Below are positions 6,271 to 16,594 of a stretch of DNA of 64,000 bases, in pieces. The stretch lies in contig AP025252.1 in assembly GCA_016865505.2 (NCBI GenBank), positions 744,001 through 808,000 of the forward strand, written 5' to 3'. The notes beneath the pieces were generated by a model, which saw only the letters and a list, made by a program, of their open reading frames with translations, was not told the origin of the DNA and did no database searches. Origin of the DNA: Bryobacterales bacterium F-183 (GTDB lineage: Bacteria > Acidobacteriota > Terriglobia > Bryobacterales > Bryobacteraceae). Position numbers and translations under genes: made by a program. The number at the start of each line of letters is the position of its first letter. Position 1 is the first letter of the stretch.

Positions 6271-8967
6271 ATGGACTGGAATCGCGCACAGGAACTGTTT
6301 GACCGCGCCTCGGCGATGCCACCGGCAGAGGCTGCGCAGTTCCTGGAACGCGAATGCGGTGATGATCGCGAACTGCAGTCGGCCGTGCAGGACATGCTAC
6401 AGCAGGTGGACGCCGGTCCGTCCGGCTTCCTGGCTGGCTTGATCGCCAACGAGGCGGAAGACCTGGCCAGCGGCGGAGACCGCTCCGGGCAGCGCATCGG
6501 ACCCTACGTCGTCGATCGGGAACTGGGGCGCGGCGGTATGGGCGAAGTCTTTCTGGCCCATCGCGCCGATGGCAACTACGACAAGCAAATCGCATTAAAG
6601 ATCGTCCGCCGGGGACTCGCGATTGACGAAGTTCTCACCCGCTTCCGCCAGGAACGCCAGATCCTGGCCCGTCTCGATCACCCGAACATCGTGCGCCTGC
6701 TCGACGGCGGTTCCACACCCGACGGCTTGCCGTACCTGGCGATGGACTACGTCGACGGCACGCCCATCCACGAGTACTGCGACAAGAACAATCTGGACCA
6801 AAAGGGCCGCTGCCGCTTGATGATCCCGGTTTGTGAGGGTGTCGCCTATGCCCACCGCAACCTGGTAATCCATCGCGATCTAAAGCCGGCCAACATTCTG
6901 GTCACGTCCGGTGGCGTCCCAAAGCTGCTCGATTTCGGCATCGCCAAGCTGGTCGATGCCTCCGGCGAATCCACGCAACTGCGTCCCCTGACGCCCGAGT
7001 ACGCCAGTCCGGAACAGGTCTCCGGCGCGCCCATCACCACCGCCACCGATGTGTACCAATTGGGCGGAATCCTGTTCCGGCTTCTCACTGGCAGAAAGCC
7101 TTCCGAAGCCGCAGGAACGGCACTGCCGGGCGATCTCGAAAGCATCGTTCGCCGCGCCATGCACCCGGAGGCGGACCGGCGCTACAGCTCCGCGGAACTG
7201 CTGGCGGCGGACCTGCAACGATACCTCGACAATCGCCCCGTGCTGGCTCGTCCCGATTCGTTCTGGTACACGGCCCGCAAATGGATCCAGCGGTCTCCCG
7301 TTGCGGCCATTGCGATCGCCATCGCCTTGCTGAGCGCCGCCATCGGGGGAGGCATCGCGTACTACCAGGGCCGCCGCGCCGAACGCCGCTTCGAACAGGT
7401 TCGCAACCTTGCCACAACTTTCATCTTCGACTTCGACAAGCGCATTCGCGACCTTCCAGGCTCGCTCCCCGCTCGTATTTTCGCGGTGGAAACGGCTCTC
7501 CAGCATCTGGATTCGCTGAGCAAAGAGTCCGCCGGGGACGCTCCCTTCCAGGCCGAACTGGCGGAAGCCTACATCATTGCCGCCAGGATTCTGGGCGCAC
7601 CTGGCCAGCCAAACCTTGGCAAGACGGACGCCGCCTTGGCCGCCTTTGACAAAGCCATCGTCCTCGCCCGCGCGGCCTCCGCAGCCTCTCCGGGGAACCG
7701 CGCCGCCATCCGCCCGCTCATCGAAGGGCTCACCCATCGTGGGCTCATCCTGTTCCGCCTCCGCAGTAAGCGTGAGGAAGGCGGCGTCGCTCTGAACGAA
7801 GCCGTTCGCCTGGCGGAGGTTCTCGACAAAGAAAAGGATCTTCGCGAGGCGGATCTCAACACCATCGGCCACGCCTATCAGCGCATGGGCGATTTCCTCC
7901 TTGCCCCTTCCCCCCGCAAAGCGGCTCAGATGTATGAAAAGACCCTGTCCACCCGCGAGCGTGGAGTTGCCATCGGATCCTCCGACGAACAGCGCGCGTC
8001 GATGGTAAGTCCGCTGCTGGGCCTCGCCCGCGTGCATCGCGACCTCGGCGATTCCACCGAAGCCGTCCGCCGTCTGGAACAGCTCGAACAACTGCTCGAA
8101 AAACTCCGCGCCAGTTCCCGAAACAGCGTGATGGTCAACCGCCAGCTCAACATCGTCTACCGCGACCTTGCGTTCCTGCTGGGCAATCCGTCGGGCTTCC
8201 ATCTGCGCCAGCTACCGCGTGCCCTGGCCTATGCACGAAAGTCGTTCGCGCTTGGTGAACTGCAGTTGGAAAAGAAAGCCAGCCCGGAAGCCGCCCGGCG
8301 TAACCTGGACCTCATCCAGGGCATGGGTACCGACAAGATGCTGGAAGCCGAACTGTTGCTCACCATCGACCCCGCCGCCAGCCTCGCCGCCGTCAAGGAA
8401 GGACAAGCACTGTTCGCGCAAGCCTTGGCACTCGATCCAAAACACACGATGAGCCAGCAGTGGGATACCAACATAACGGCCATCGAAGCCCGGCTTCACC
8501 TTCTTGCCGGACGTCCCGCACAAGCCGTACCACTGCTTACCAAGGTCCTCACCACACAGAAAGCCATCCTCGCGCAGGACAGCATGGACCTCGTCGCGCT
8601 GGACTCCATCTGCGGCACCGGCGCGGAACTCGGCATCGCGCTGATCGCTCTGCGCCAATGGCCGGAAGCGGCCCGAGTGCTAGCCGAGACTGATGGCCAT
8701 TCCAGCAGGGCGGTAACCAAGTTCCCCGAGGACCTGTACTTCCTCCGCAACCGTGCAAGGCTCCTGGAAGTGTACGGTGACTATTATTCGCAGCAGAACG
8801 ACAGCGGGAAAGCGGCCGGTTATTACACCCAGGCGCTCGACGTCTGGAAGCGTTGGACAAGCCTGACGCCGCCCAGTCCCTATGCCGGCCCCTTCGTGGA
8901 TGCCCTGCAGAAGAAGATCGCAAACCCGCTTGATCGCTCGCTCCGGATGCAGAGCCCGGACCGCTAG
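6271..8967 (+). CDS. Membrane Ser/Thr protein kinase with C-terminal TPR region
   Basis: 898 residues. The kinase domain (about 74-330) has the glycine loop LGRGGMGEVF, catalytic lysine in IALKIV (about 110), HRDLKPANIL (about 200) and DFGIAK (about 222). A membrane helix follows at about 341-362 (VAAIAIAIALLSAAIGGG), then a long alanine- and leucine-rich helical region with TPR-like pairs to the C terminus, probably extracytoplasmic. The first 70 residues are the acidic N-terminal segment common in these kinases. It follows the ECF sigma gene by 39 nt and the pair is likely one transcription unit. The opposite-strand gene begins only 7 nt past the stop. Confidence 0.95.
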   Translation: MDWNRAQELFDRASAMPPAEAAQFLERECGDDRELQSAVQDMLQQVDAGPSGFLAGLIANEAEDLASGGDRSGQRIGPYVVDRELGRGGMGEVFLAHRADGNYDKQIALKIVRRGLAIDEVLTRFRQERQILARLDHPNIVRLLDGGSTPDGLPYLAMDYVDGTPIHEYCDKNNLDQKGRCRLMIPVCEGVAYAHRNLVIHRDLKPANILVTSGGVPKLLDFGIAKLVDASGESTQLRPLTPEYASPEQVSGAPITTATDVYQLGGILFRLLTGRKPSEAAGTALPGDLESIVRRAMHPEADRRYSSAELLAADLQRYLDNRPVLARPDSFWYTARKWIQRSPVAAIAIAIALLSAAIGGGIAYYQGRRAERRFEQVRNLATTFIFDFDKRIRDLPGSLPARIFAVETALQHLDSLSKESAGDAPFQAELAEAYIIAARILGAPGQPNLGKTDAALAAFDKAIVLARAASAASPGNRAAIRPLIEGLTHRGLILFRLRSKREEGGVALNEAVRLAEVLDKEKDLREADLNTIGHAYQRMGDFLLAPSPRKAAQMYEKTLSTRERGVAIGSSDEQRASMVSPLLGLARVHRDLGDSTEAVRRLEQLEQLLEKLRASSRNSVMVNRQLNIVYRDLAFLLGNPSGFHLRQLPRALAYARKSFALGELQLEKKASPEAARRNLDLIQGMGTDKMLEAELLLTIDPAASLAAVKEGQALFAQALALDPKHTMSQQWDTNITAIEARLHLLAGRPAQAVPLLTKVLTTQKAILAQDSMDLVALDSICGTGAELGIALIALRQWPEAARVLAETDGHSSRAVTKFPEDLYFLRNRARLLEVYGDYYSQQNDSGKAAGYYTQALDVWKRWTSLTPPSPYAGPFVDALQKKIANPLDRSLRMQSPDR

Positions 8968-8974
8968 CCGCGCA

Positions 8975-9823
8975 TTAGTGGGTTAACGAGTAAATCACGT
9001 AGTTGACGCCCAGCCGCATGGCCAGCGACGCGTACCGCTCCGGGAACTTCGGGTCATCCGCCCACTCCCAGCCATCGCCGACATCTGAGTTGTACGCAAT
9101 CGCCACCATCACGCGACCCTGATCGTCGTAAATGCCCTGCCACTTGGCCTTGTTGCCCTCGCTACGCCAGCGCATGGACCCGCGCAGCACCCACTGCCCG
9201 GGGATCTGATAGCGGTCGTTCAGGTCGTACACCGTATGGAAGATCGGGTCGTTGTCGTCGATCTCGACAATCGGCCGGTCCGGAAAGACCTTGCTCATGG
9301 TCTCATTGAAGCGGTTCCACTCTTCATCGCCCCAAAAGTCGTCGAGAAAGAGAAAGCCGCCGCGCAACAGATAATCCCGCAGCTTGGCGATCTGCTTGTC
9401 GTCCAAAATCCAATCGCCTAGCTCACCGGCAAACAGGAACGGCCAGTTGTACACATCGTCCCCGTCGTCCAGGTTTACAGGCTGCTCGACACTTCGGACA
9501 TGCAGCCGTGTCAGCCGCCGCAAGGCCTGCGCAAAGTGGCGATCCGCACGCGGATAATCCTGCGTCCAGCTACTCGCGCCTTCGAGCCAGTGTGCACGAC
9601 CCCCACCTCGCCGGAACCGCCCGAACATCGAGTTCGGATGATTGGGGAACATCAGCCGCCCAAACACCCATTCGGTACGCTCGTTCCAGTCGTGAGGCAG
9701 ATCGACGTTGTCGTGAGGCTCCATGCTGTCGTAGCTCCGCCAGGGCATTTGGTACGCCTCGAGCACCGCAACGGCACCGCCGCACAAACCCAGGATTGCT
9801 ACCGCTACAGCCAGCCTCAACAA
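8975..9823 (-). CDS. DUF4159 domain protein, exported
   Basis: 282 residues with an N-terminal signal or anchor helix (LRLAVAVAILGLCGGAVAVL). The DUF4159 domain (about 60-275) includes FGRLMFPN, YPRADRHFAQALRRLTRL, FLFAGELGDWILDDKQI and GGFLFLDDFWGDEEW. DUF4159 proteins fold like class I glutamine amidotransferases and are often found in gliding/MoxR-linked clusters; no enzymatic role is established. It lies 5 nt after the glutamate dehydrogenase gene on the same strand, so the two may be co-transcribed. Confidence applies to the family, not a function. Confidence 0.85.
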   Translation of the reverse strand: MLRLAVAVAILGLCGGAVAVLEAYQMPWRSYDSMEPHDNVDLPHDWNERTEWVFGRLMFPNHPNSMFGRFRRGGGRAHWLEGASSWTQDYPRADRHFAQALRRLTRLHVRSVEQPVNLDDGDDVYNWPFLFAGELGDWILDDKQIAKLRDYLLRGGFLFLDDFWGDEEWNRFNETMSKVFPDRPIVEIDDNDPIFHTVYDLNDRYQIPGQWVLRGSMRWRSEGNKAKWQGIYDDQGRVMVAIAYNSDVGDGWEWADDPKFPERYASLAMRLGVNYVIYSLTH

Positions 9824-9828
9824 CGCAT

Positions 9829-11124
<1,296 letters not shown>

Positions 11125-11149
11125 AGCGGGAAAGAGATCCTCCGCCTTC

Positions 11150-11177
11150 ATTATAGGGTGCAGAACTGTAACTCAAA
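11150..11177 (-). promoter_or_regulatory. Candidate promoter of the glutamate dehydrogenase gene
   Basis: On the minus strand a perfect TATAAT lies at 11155-11150, with a weak TTTGAG-like -35 at 11177-11172 (16-bp spacer). A transcript starting near 11143 would carry a GGAGG site upstream of the ATG at 11124 and exclude the ATG at 11151. The -35 box is poor, so this rests mainly on the -10 box. Confidence 0.4.
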
Positions 11178-13207
11178 TGCCGATAGTACTTTCGGATGGG
11201 TATCTCCGGTTGAATTCTGTTTTGGCATGGCTCGATCCCTCCTGGATCGGCGACCTCAACTCTGGAGAGCGGCAGGAATTAGACAGGCGCGCTCGCCTCA
11301 CGCTGGTGCGTAACAACACGCCGGTGGGTCCTATCCATCTCATCGTGCTGGGCGGCTTTCTGTACATCACGCCGTACGGCCACGACAATTTCGGCCAGGC
11401 GCTTATGGTTGCCCTGGCGATGGTCGCGCTCACATTCATCCGCTGGCATCAGGCGCGCTCCATCGAAAAGCGCCATGCGTCCGTTTCCATGGCGGACCAT
11501 AACTGGTTCCGCATCACCTGCTGCGCCAACGCGGCTGTGTGGTCCTGGTTCACCTACAGCGCCCTGGTTCGCTACCAGACCTCCTGGACCGGCTTTCTCC
11601 TCATCCTGGCCTTAAGCGGTATCGCCAATGGCGCCATGACGGTGCTGGCGGCGGACGTCCGCCTGTCGGCGCTCTACACCGTCATCCTCGCGATGTCCAC
11701 CATGGCCTGGACGTTGCATTCGGCCCCCGGCGGTCCCTTTATCGCGCTGCTCACCTTGCTCTACACGGTCGCGTTGGTGCTCTTCGCACGCCAGCGCAAT
11801 CACATGATTTTGCAGGGGATCTGGAGCAACATGAGGCTGGAAACCCAGGCCCTCGAACTCCGCCGCGCCAAGGAACAGGCCGAATCCGCCGGCGTCGCCA
11901 AAACCCAATTCCTGGCGGCCATGAGCCACGAAATCCGTACCCCGTTAAGCGGCGTACTCGGGCTGCTCAACCTACTGGGCGAAACCGACCTTGACGCTCG
12001 CCAGCGCGAACTCACCCAGGCCATCGAACAGTCGGGAGACCTGCTGCTCACCATCGTCAACGACATTCTGGATTACTCCAAAATCGGCGCCGGCAAGCTG
12101 ACGCTCGAAAGCGTCTCCTTTGACCTGCGCGACGCTCTTTCGTCGGTGATTGAGCCGATGCGCAAGGCCAGCGCCAAAAAGAACATCAGCATCCATTCGC
12201 ACGTCTCGTCAGAGGTACCGGCGTGGGTGCTGGGCGATCCCACTCGCGTCAAGCAGGTGATGAACAACCTGCTCAGCAATGCGGTGAAGTTCACCAACTC
12301 GGGCACCATCCGCATCCTGGTCCACAACACCTCTCAGGGAGTGGTCCGCTTTGCCGTACGCGACACCGGCATCGGCATCGCCAAGGAAGCACAGGGCCGC
12401 CTGTTCGACGAGTTTTCGCAGGCGGATCAATCCACCGCCCGCCGCTTCGGCGGCACAGGCCTCGGCCTTGCGATCTGCCAAAAGCTGGTTGAGATCATGG
12501 GCGGCACCATCGGCGTCGAATCGGTGGTGAATGAGGGTTCGCTGTTCTGGTTCCAGATCCCCCTACCCAAGGGCGAACCCAACCTGCAGGGTCCGGCAGT
12601 ACAGCCGGTGCTGTCCAGCCGCAAGCTTGCCGTACTCGTAGCGGAGGACAACCCGGTCAACCAGCGCGTCCTCGCCCACCTGGTACGCAAAATGGGCCAC
12701 GAGGTGACCCTCGCCGCCAACGGCCTGCAAGCCATCGAGGAGTTCCACCACAAGCATTTTGACCTGATCCTGATGGACTGCCACATGCCGGAGATGGACG
12801 GCTTTGAAGCCACCCGAATCATCCGCAACACTGGTGGCGACCGCGCCGACGTGCCCATCATTGCCGTCACCGCCAACGCCTTTGCCGAAGATCGTGCCCG
12901 CTGCCTCGCCGCGGGCATGAATGACCATGTCTCCAAGCCCGTGCAAACCGCCGCGCTCGAACAGGTCATCTCCCGCATGATGAGTATGCTGAAAGTATGT
13001 GGACCAGAAGACAGCTCGCCCTCCAGCTTGGAGTCTCTCTTGGCGCGAGTGCAGCAGCAGCAGGAGTTCCAGGAGCGTCCGGCCCCAAAGTCGCCGGGGT
13101 CCACTTCTACCGCCTCACGCGGCGCATGGCCAATACCACTGGTTCCGCCAACACCGCCGCAACAACAACCGCAAGACGCCCAACCGCAGAACGCCGCTAC
13201 CTCCTGA
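11177..13207 (+). CDS. Hybrid sensor histidine kinase with receiver domain
   Basis: 676 residues from the ATG at 11177; an in-frame start at 11111 would overlap the divergent gdh promoter. The N-terminal third holds about five or six membrane helices (residues 50-215), without a large periplasmic sensor. The HisKA box [13 protein letters not shown] has its histidine near residue 252; the ATPase domain (355-475) shows [20 protein letters not shown] and [15 protein letters not shown]. The receiver domain (483-605) has EDNPVNQR and the phospho-acceptor aspartate in [13 protein letters not shown] (about 534). Beyond residue 606 the Q/P/S-rich tail overlaps, out of frame, the signal peptide of the next gene and is probably not a conserved domain. 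Confidence 0.93.
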   Translation: MPIVLSDGYLRLNSVLAWLDPSWIGDLNSGERQELDRRARLTLVRNNTPVGPIHLIVLGGFLYITPYGHDNFGQALMVALAMVALTFIRWHQARSIEKRHASVSMADHNWFRITCCANAAVWSWFTYSALVRYQTSWTGFLLILALSGIANGAMTVLAADVRLSALYTVILAMSTMAWTLHSAPGGPFIALLTLLYTVALVLFARQRNHMILQGIWSNMRLETQALELRRAKEQAESAGVAKTQFLAAMSHEIRTPLSGVLGLLNLLGETDLDARQRELTQAIEQSGDLLLTIVNDILDYSKIGAGKLTLESVSFDLRDALSSVIEPMRKASAKKNISIHSHVSSEVPAWVLGDPTRVKQVMNNLLSNAVKFTNSGTIRILVHNTSQGVVRFAVRDTGIGIAKEAQGRLFDEFSQADQSTARRFGGTGLGLAICQKLVEIMGGTIGVESVVNEGSLFWFQIPLPKGEPNLQGPAVQPVLSSRKLAVLVAEDNPVNQRVLAHLVRKMGHEVTLAANGLQAIEEFHHKHFDLILMDCHMPEMDGFEATRIIRNTGGDRADVPIIAVTANAFAEDRARCLAAGMNDHVSKPVQTAALEQVISRMMSMLKVCGPEDSSPSSLESLLARVQQQQEFQERPAPKSPGSTSTASRGAWPIPLVPPTPPQQQPQDAQPQNAATS

Positions 13208-13806
13208 TCCACGGGGACGAAAGCACCGCCCGTGAGGTCCTCACCGCGCACATGGCGCAGGACACCGGCGCCGGCTTCGGCGTCGCGTACCTCATCGATA
13301 ACCCCACCCGTACCATCGCCTTCCGTGGCGGCAAGCTCGACCCCAACCGCATGTTCTCGAGCCTCGGTGCCGCGGCCAACCTCCGCAAACTCAACCCCGG
13401 CTGGACAACCAAACAGATCGACGACGGCGTCAAGTACCTCAACACCAATCGCAATCAATTGGTCAACCGCCTGATCCCGCCCAAAGGTGGACTCATCATC
13501 GCCGTCCACAACAACTCACGCGGCTACGACATCCAGTCCGAAATCCCCATCTCCGACGCCCACGCCCTCAACGACCCGTCGAACCCCGGCGACTTCGGCC
13601 TGCTCGTCAACCCCGACGACTACGCCGCCGTTAAGGACGGTCCGTACAACATGGTGCTGCAGGCCAACCCGCGTGGTGATGACGACGGTTCGCTCTCCCG
13701 CCTGGCCGTCAAACTCGGCATCCGCTATATCAACCTGGAAGCCAAGCTCGGCAACATCGAAAAGCAACGCGCCATGCTCGCCTGGATCGAGCAGCGCCTC
13801 TCATAA
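12997..13806 (+). CDS. Tat-exported protein of unknown function
   Basis: 269 residues. The N terminus [15 protein letters not shown] has a twin-arginine motif and an Ala-rich hydrophobic stretch, so export by Tat is likely. The mature part begins at about residue 67 with [15 protein letters not shown], followed by DPNRMF (about 110), [20 protein letters not shown] and GIRYINLEA. The HG-D-E, DPNR and HNN spacing recalls zinc carboxypeptidase/deacylase folds (M14-like), but I cannot name a family and give no activity. Its first 211 nt overlap the 3' end of the hybrid kinase in another frame; its last 6 nt overlap the convergent SGNH gene. Confidence 0.75.
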   Translation: MWTRRQLALQLGVSLGASAAAAGVPGASGPKVAGVHFYRLTRRMANTTGSANTAATTTARRPTAERRYLLIHGDESTAREVLTAHMAQDTGAGFGVAYLIDNPTRTIAFRGGKLDPNRMFSSLGAAANLRKLNPGWTTKQIDDGVKYLNTNRNQLVNRLIPPKGGLIIAVHNNSRGYDIQSEIPISDAHALNDPSNPGDFGLLVNPDDYAAVKDGPYNMVLQANPRGDDDGSLSRLAVKLGIRYINLEAKLGNIEKQRAMLAWIEQRLS

Positions 13807-15057
13807 CACCGGAGCCAGCTCATAGAAGAAAGCCCCCGGCCGCGCCGTCGACCTCTGCCTCGCCGCGATGTCCTCATCGAGCGCATCCAACTGCCGCAGG
13901 ATCGACGCCATCCGCGGATACCCGTCTTTATCGAACGGAATCTGCAACTGCCGCCAGCGCATCTGGTGGACGTTGGTCCGCTTCACCGTAAGCGCCTGCA
14001 CCTGCTCCGCCTGCTGCATCATCGGCGTATCCAGCTTGGCCAGATTCATCCCCGCCGCCAGTTCCGCGCCTGTGTACTCGCCGACTTTGATGCCATTGAT
14101 CCGCAGCGCATACTTCTTGCCCGATTCCAGCCCGCCCAGCTTCAACGGTTGCTGATTGACAGCTTCCCAGAAGTCCGACGACTTCACCGCCAACTGCGTC
14201 GCCGCGCCCTTGTCCGGCAACGGCATCGGCAACGCCTGATCGGCCTGCGTCCAAGAGTACGTCCCGCCGTCCAGCCGCAACCCGCTCACCGCCGTACCCG
14301 CCTGCGACACGATCTTCTTGCCCGCCAAGTCCAGTTCCACCGCCGTCACCACCTTCGGGGCATTCCAGGCCTTCAACAACTCCAGCCCCATCACCAGATG
14401 TCCCGCCCAACCCGGATGTACACGATCCGGAATAATCTGCTTCGCCAACGCCGCATCCGCGACATTGGCCCGCCGCAGCATCTCCACCACGCCAGTCTTC
14501 AAATCCGCCGTACCCTGCCCGTTCCGCGACGCCAGATCTTTCACAAACGCCGAGTACTGCAGCAGCACCTGGTTGTACCCACCGGCAAACAAAGGCTCGC
14601 GCGTGACATCGTCATAAGGCGACGGCTGAATCAGAGTGAGCCGCAGATTGGGATGCGACACCTTGAGCATGTCGACAATGCGCACATACCCATCGGCATA
14701 GGTCTTAAAGATTTCAGGATCATAGGCGCGATACCGTCCGTCGTTCATGCCGAGCATGATGGTCATCACAGTTGGCTTGTACACATCGACGTCGCGCTTC
14801 AGCCGTTCATCGATCGTGCCGCCCCCGCCGCCCGTCACCCGGTCGCCACCCCACCCCGAGTGGACAAACCGGATGTTCCGTCCCGGAAACCGCGTGAGCG
14901 CAAACGTCTCCGCCACGACGGTGTACATACGCTGATCGGTGATGGAATCGCCATAAAACACGACCGTATCCCCGTCGCGCAAAGCAAACTCACCCTGCTG
15001 CGCCAGCAGCCCGCAGCAAGCCGCCATCGCCAATGCGGCAACCCGAACAAACAGCAT
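13801..15057 (-). CDS. Exported SGNH/GDSL-family hydrolase
   Basis: 418 residues from the ATG at 15057, which gives a normal signal peptide (MLFVRVAALAMAACCGLLAQ). Esterase-type SGNH fold: block I VVFYGDSITDQ with the nucleophile at about Ser38, a glycine-rich HSGWGGDRVTGG block, block III IMLGMNDGRY and the D-x-x-H block DRVHPGWAGH (about 211-218). The remaining 200 residues form a second region of unknown fold. Likely periplasmic esterase or carbohydrate deacetylase; substrate unknown. Confidence 0.9.
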   Translation of the reverse strand: MLFVRVAALAMAACCGLLAQQGEFALRDGDTVVFYGDSITDQRMYTVVAETFALTRFPGRNIRFVHSGWGGDRVTGGGGGTIDERLKRDVDVYKPTVMTIMLGMNDGRYRAYDPEIFKTYADGYVRIVDMLKVSHPNLRLTLIQPSPYDDVTREPLFAGGYNQVLLQYSAFVKDLASRNGQGTADLKTGVVEMLRRANVADAALAKQIIPDRVHPGWAGHLVMGLELLKAWNAPKVVTAVELDLAGKKIVSQAGTAVSGLRLDGGTYSWTQADQALPMPLPDKGAATQLAVKSSDFWEAVNQQPLKLGGLESGKKYALRINGIKVGEYTGAELAAGMNLAKLDTPMMQQAEQVQALTVKRTNVHQMRWRQLQIPFDKDGYPRMASILRQLDALDEDIAARQRSTARPGAFFYELAPVL

Positions 15058-15225
15058 CCTGCAAGCTCGCGAGTACGTGGAGGTGGTGCGCGGCATCCCG
15101 TACGATCTGGCGTTGGTGCATAGAGAATCTCACTCTATCACCACACCCCACGACGACTGCTTTCTTGCAGCAAAGCCTCTGTCGGATTACCTTGGGCGAA
15201 GACATTCCCGCAGCGAGGTTCCGCG

Positions 15226-16175
15226 TTGAGCGACGGTAAGCAGCTAGAGCAACTGGTGAAGTTCGTCGAGGAACAACTTGCCGGCACCGGTCTGAGCATC
15301 CGGTCCAACGTGAAGAAGTACGACTCAGCCGGGCACCAAATCGCAGAGTTTGACCTTGAGGTACGAGGGCGACTCGGCACCACGGACATCGCCTGGCTGA
15401 TCGAGTGTCGCGACCGAAAGAGTGACGGCCCGCAACCGGCTAGCTGGATTGAACAGCTCTGCGGGCGCCGAGATCGTTTTCGCTTTAACAAAGTAACGGC
15501 GGTATCTACCTCGGGTTTCGCAGCACCGGCAGTCAGCCATGCCGATGATCAAGGGATCGAACTCCGGGAGGTCAACGACGTCGATCCGAAGGAATTCGCG
15601 TCCTGGCTTGCTGTTCGAGAGTTCGTCACGATAAACCAATCTGTCGACCTTAGAAACGCACATCTGACCTTTCCGAAGGACACCCCAGAGATGATGTGCG
15701 ACGAAGCGCGGGCGAAGTTGCAAAGCTTTGACGCAAAAACACTCCCTCTCCACCAGTTCGCGAACTGGCAGGTCATCACACCCGAAGAAGCATTCAGGTC
15801 TGTCTACAGGCCGCCGTCGATCGACCTAAACTCCCTACCGGTGGGCCGACATGAGTTTCCAATTGAGTTTGAAGAGTTCTATCAGAGTGACGCGGCGCTG
15901 ATCATGGAAACCGCGCGCGGCAACGTGTCGATAAGCTCCATTCGCTTTACTGGTAGTCTCTTCGTCGAGAAGTCTACCAAGCCCGTTCTCAGCGCCCAGC
16001 GTTACAAGAAGCTATCGGACGACTCACCGCTTTCGGAGTTAGCGACATTCGATCTGGCGCCTGCCGGCGTGGCGCCAATGCCACTTCAGATCCACAGATC
16101 CACAAACTTGGGAATGATGGCGGACTGGTGGTTCGGATCAAACTACGAGCGGACGGCGAGACGCAGGAACCCTGA
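15226..16175 (+). pseudogene. PD-(D/E)XK nuclease-like gene, frameshifted by an 8-bp duplication
   Basis: The TTG start at 15226 has a GAGG site 8 bp upstream. The first 120 residues show a restriction-endonuclease-like core: IAEFDLEVRG, WLIECRDRKSDGPQPASWIE, then FNKVTAVSTSGFAAPA. At 16087-16102 the 8-mer CAGATCCA is present twice in tandem. With one copy removed the frame continues smoothly (PLQIHKLGNDGGLVVRIK) to a TGA at 16173-16175, giving about 313 residues. As it stands, the frame shifts and stays open through the whole DUF423 gene into the downstream aminotransferase, ending at 17802. I read this as a recent mutation, a sequencing error, or a phase-variable slip. Confidence 0.8.
16087..16102. 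repeat. 8-bp perfect tandem duplication
   Basis: CAGATCCA at 16087-16094 is repeated exactly at 16095-16102. Eight bases is not a multiple of three, so the duplication moves the nuclease-like gene into another frame; deletion of one unit restores an orderly C terminus and stop. Confidence 0.95.
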
Positions 16176-16243
16176 TTGCCCTGGACAGGTGCAGGTCGAT
16201 TCGCTGAAGGACTTGAGCCGCGACTCTCCCTTAAACTCGGGGT

Positions 16244-16594
16244 ATGACCTTCGGATCGCTCGCCGCCGCGCTACTCGCCATCGCCGTAGCCCTCGGCGCT
16301 TTTGGAGCCCACGCCCTCAAAGCCCGCTTCGATGCCTACTCCATGGGCATCTGGGAAAAAGCCGTCCTCTACCACTTCCTACACGCCCTAGGACTCCTCA
16401 TCGTCTCCCAACTCCCCGATCCACCAAAGGTCACCGCCTGGCTCCTGGTCGCCGGCATCGTATTCTTCTCCGGCAGCCTCTACGTCCTCGCCTTCACCGG
16501 CATCCCGATCCTCGGAGCCGTAACCCCCATCGGAGGCGTCTGCTTTATCGCCGCCTGGATCCTGCTCGCCGTCAAACTCTCCTCCAGCAAATAA
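16244..16594 (+). CDS. DUF423 family membrane protein (YgdD-like)
   Basis: 116 residues with four hydrophobic helices, the standard DUF423 size. Typical segments are ALGAFGAHALK near the N terminus, a W-x-K-A-V-x-Y-H-x-x-H-A pattern (about 37-49), SGSLYVLAFTGI and the closing GAVTPIGGVCFIAAWILLA. Function unknown. The stop and the ATG of the next gene overlap by one base (TAATG), so the aminotransferase is probably translated by coupling. Confidence 0.93.
   Translation: MTFGSLAAALLAIAVALGAFGAHALKARFDAYSMGIWEKAVLYHFLHALGLLIVSQLPDPPKVTAWLLVAGIVFFSGSLYVLAFTGIPILGAVTPIGGVCFIAAWILLAVKLSSSK

Noticed and set aside
6880-8202. Minus-strand frame of 440 codons opposite the Ser/Thr kinase
   Set aside because: Shadow frame; composition dictated by the GC-rich coding strand.
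13966-15123. Plus-strand frame of 385 codons opposite the SGNH hydrolase
   Set aside because: Antisense shadow, Arg/His/Pro-rich without domains.
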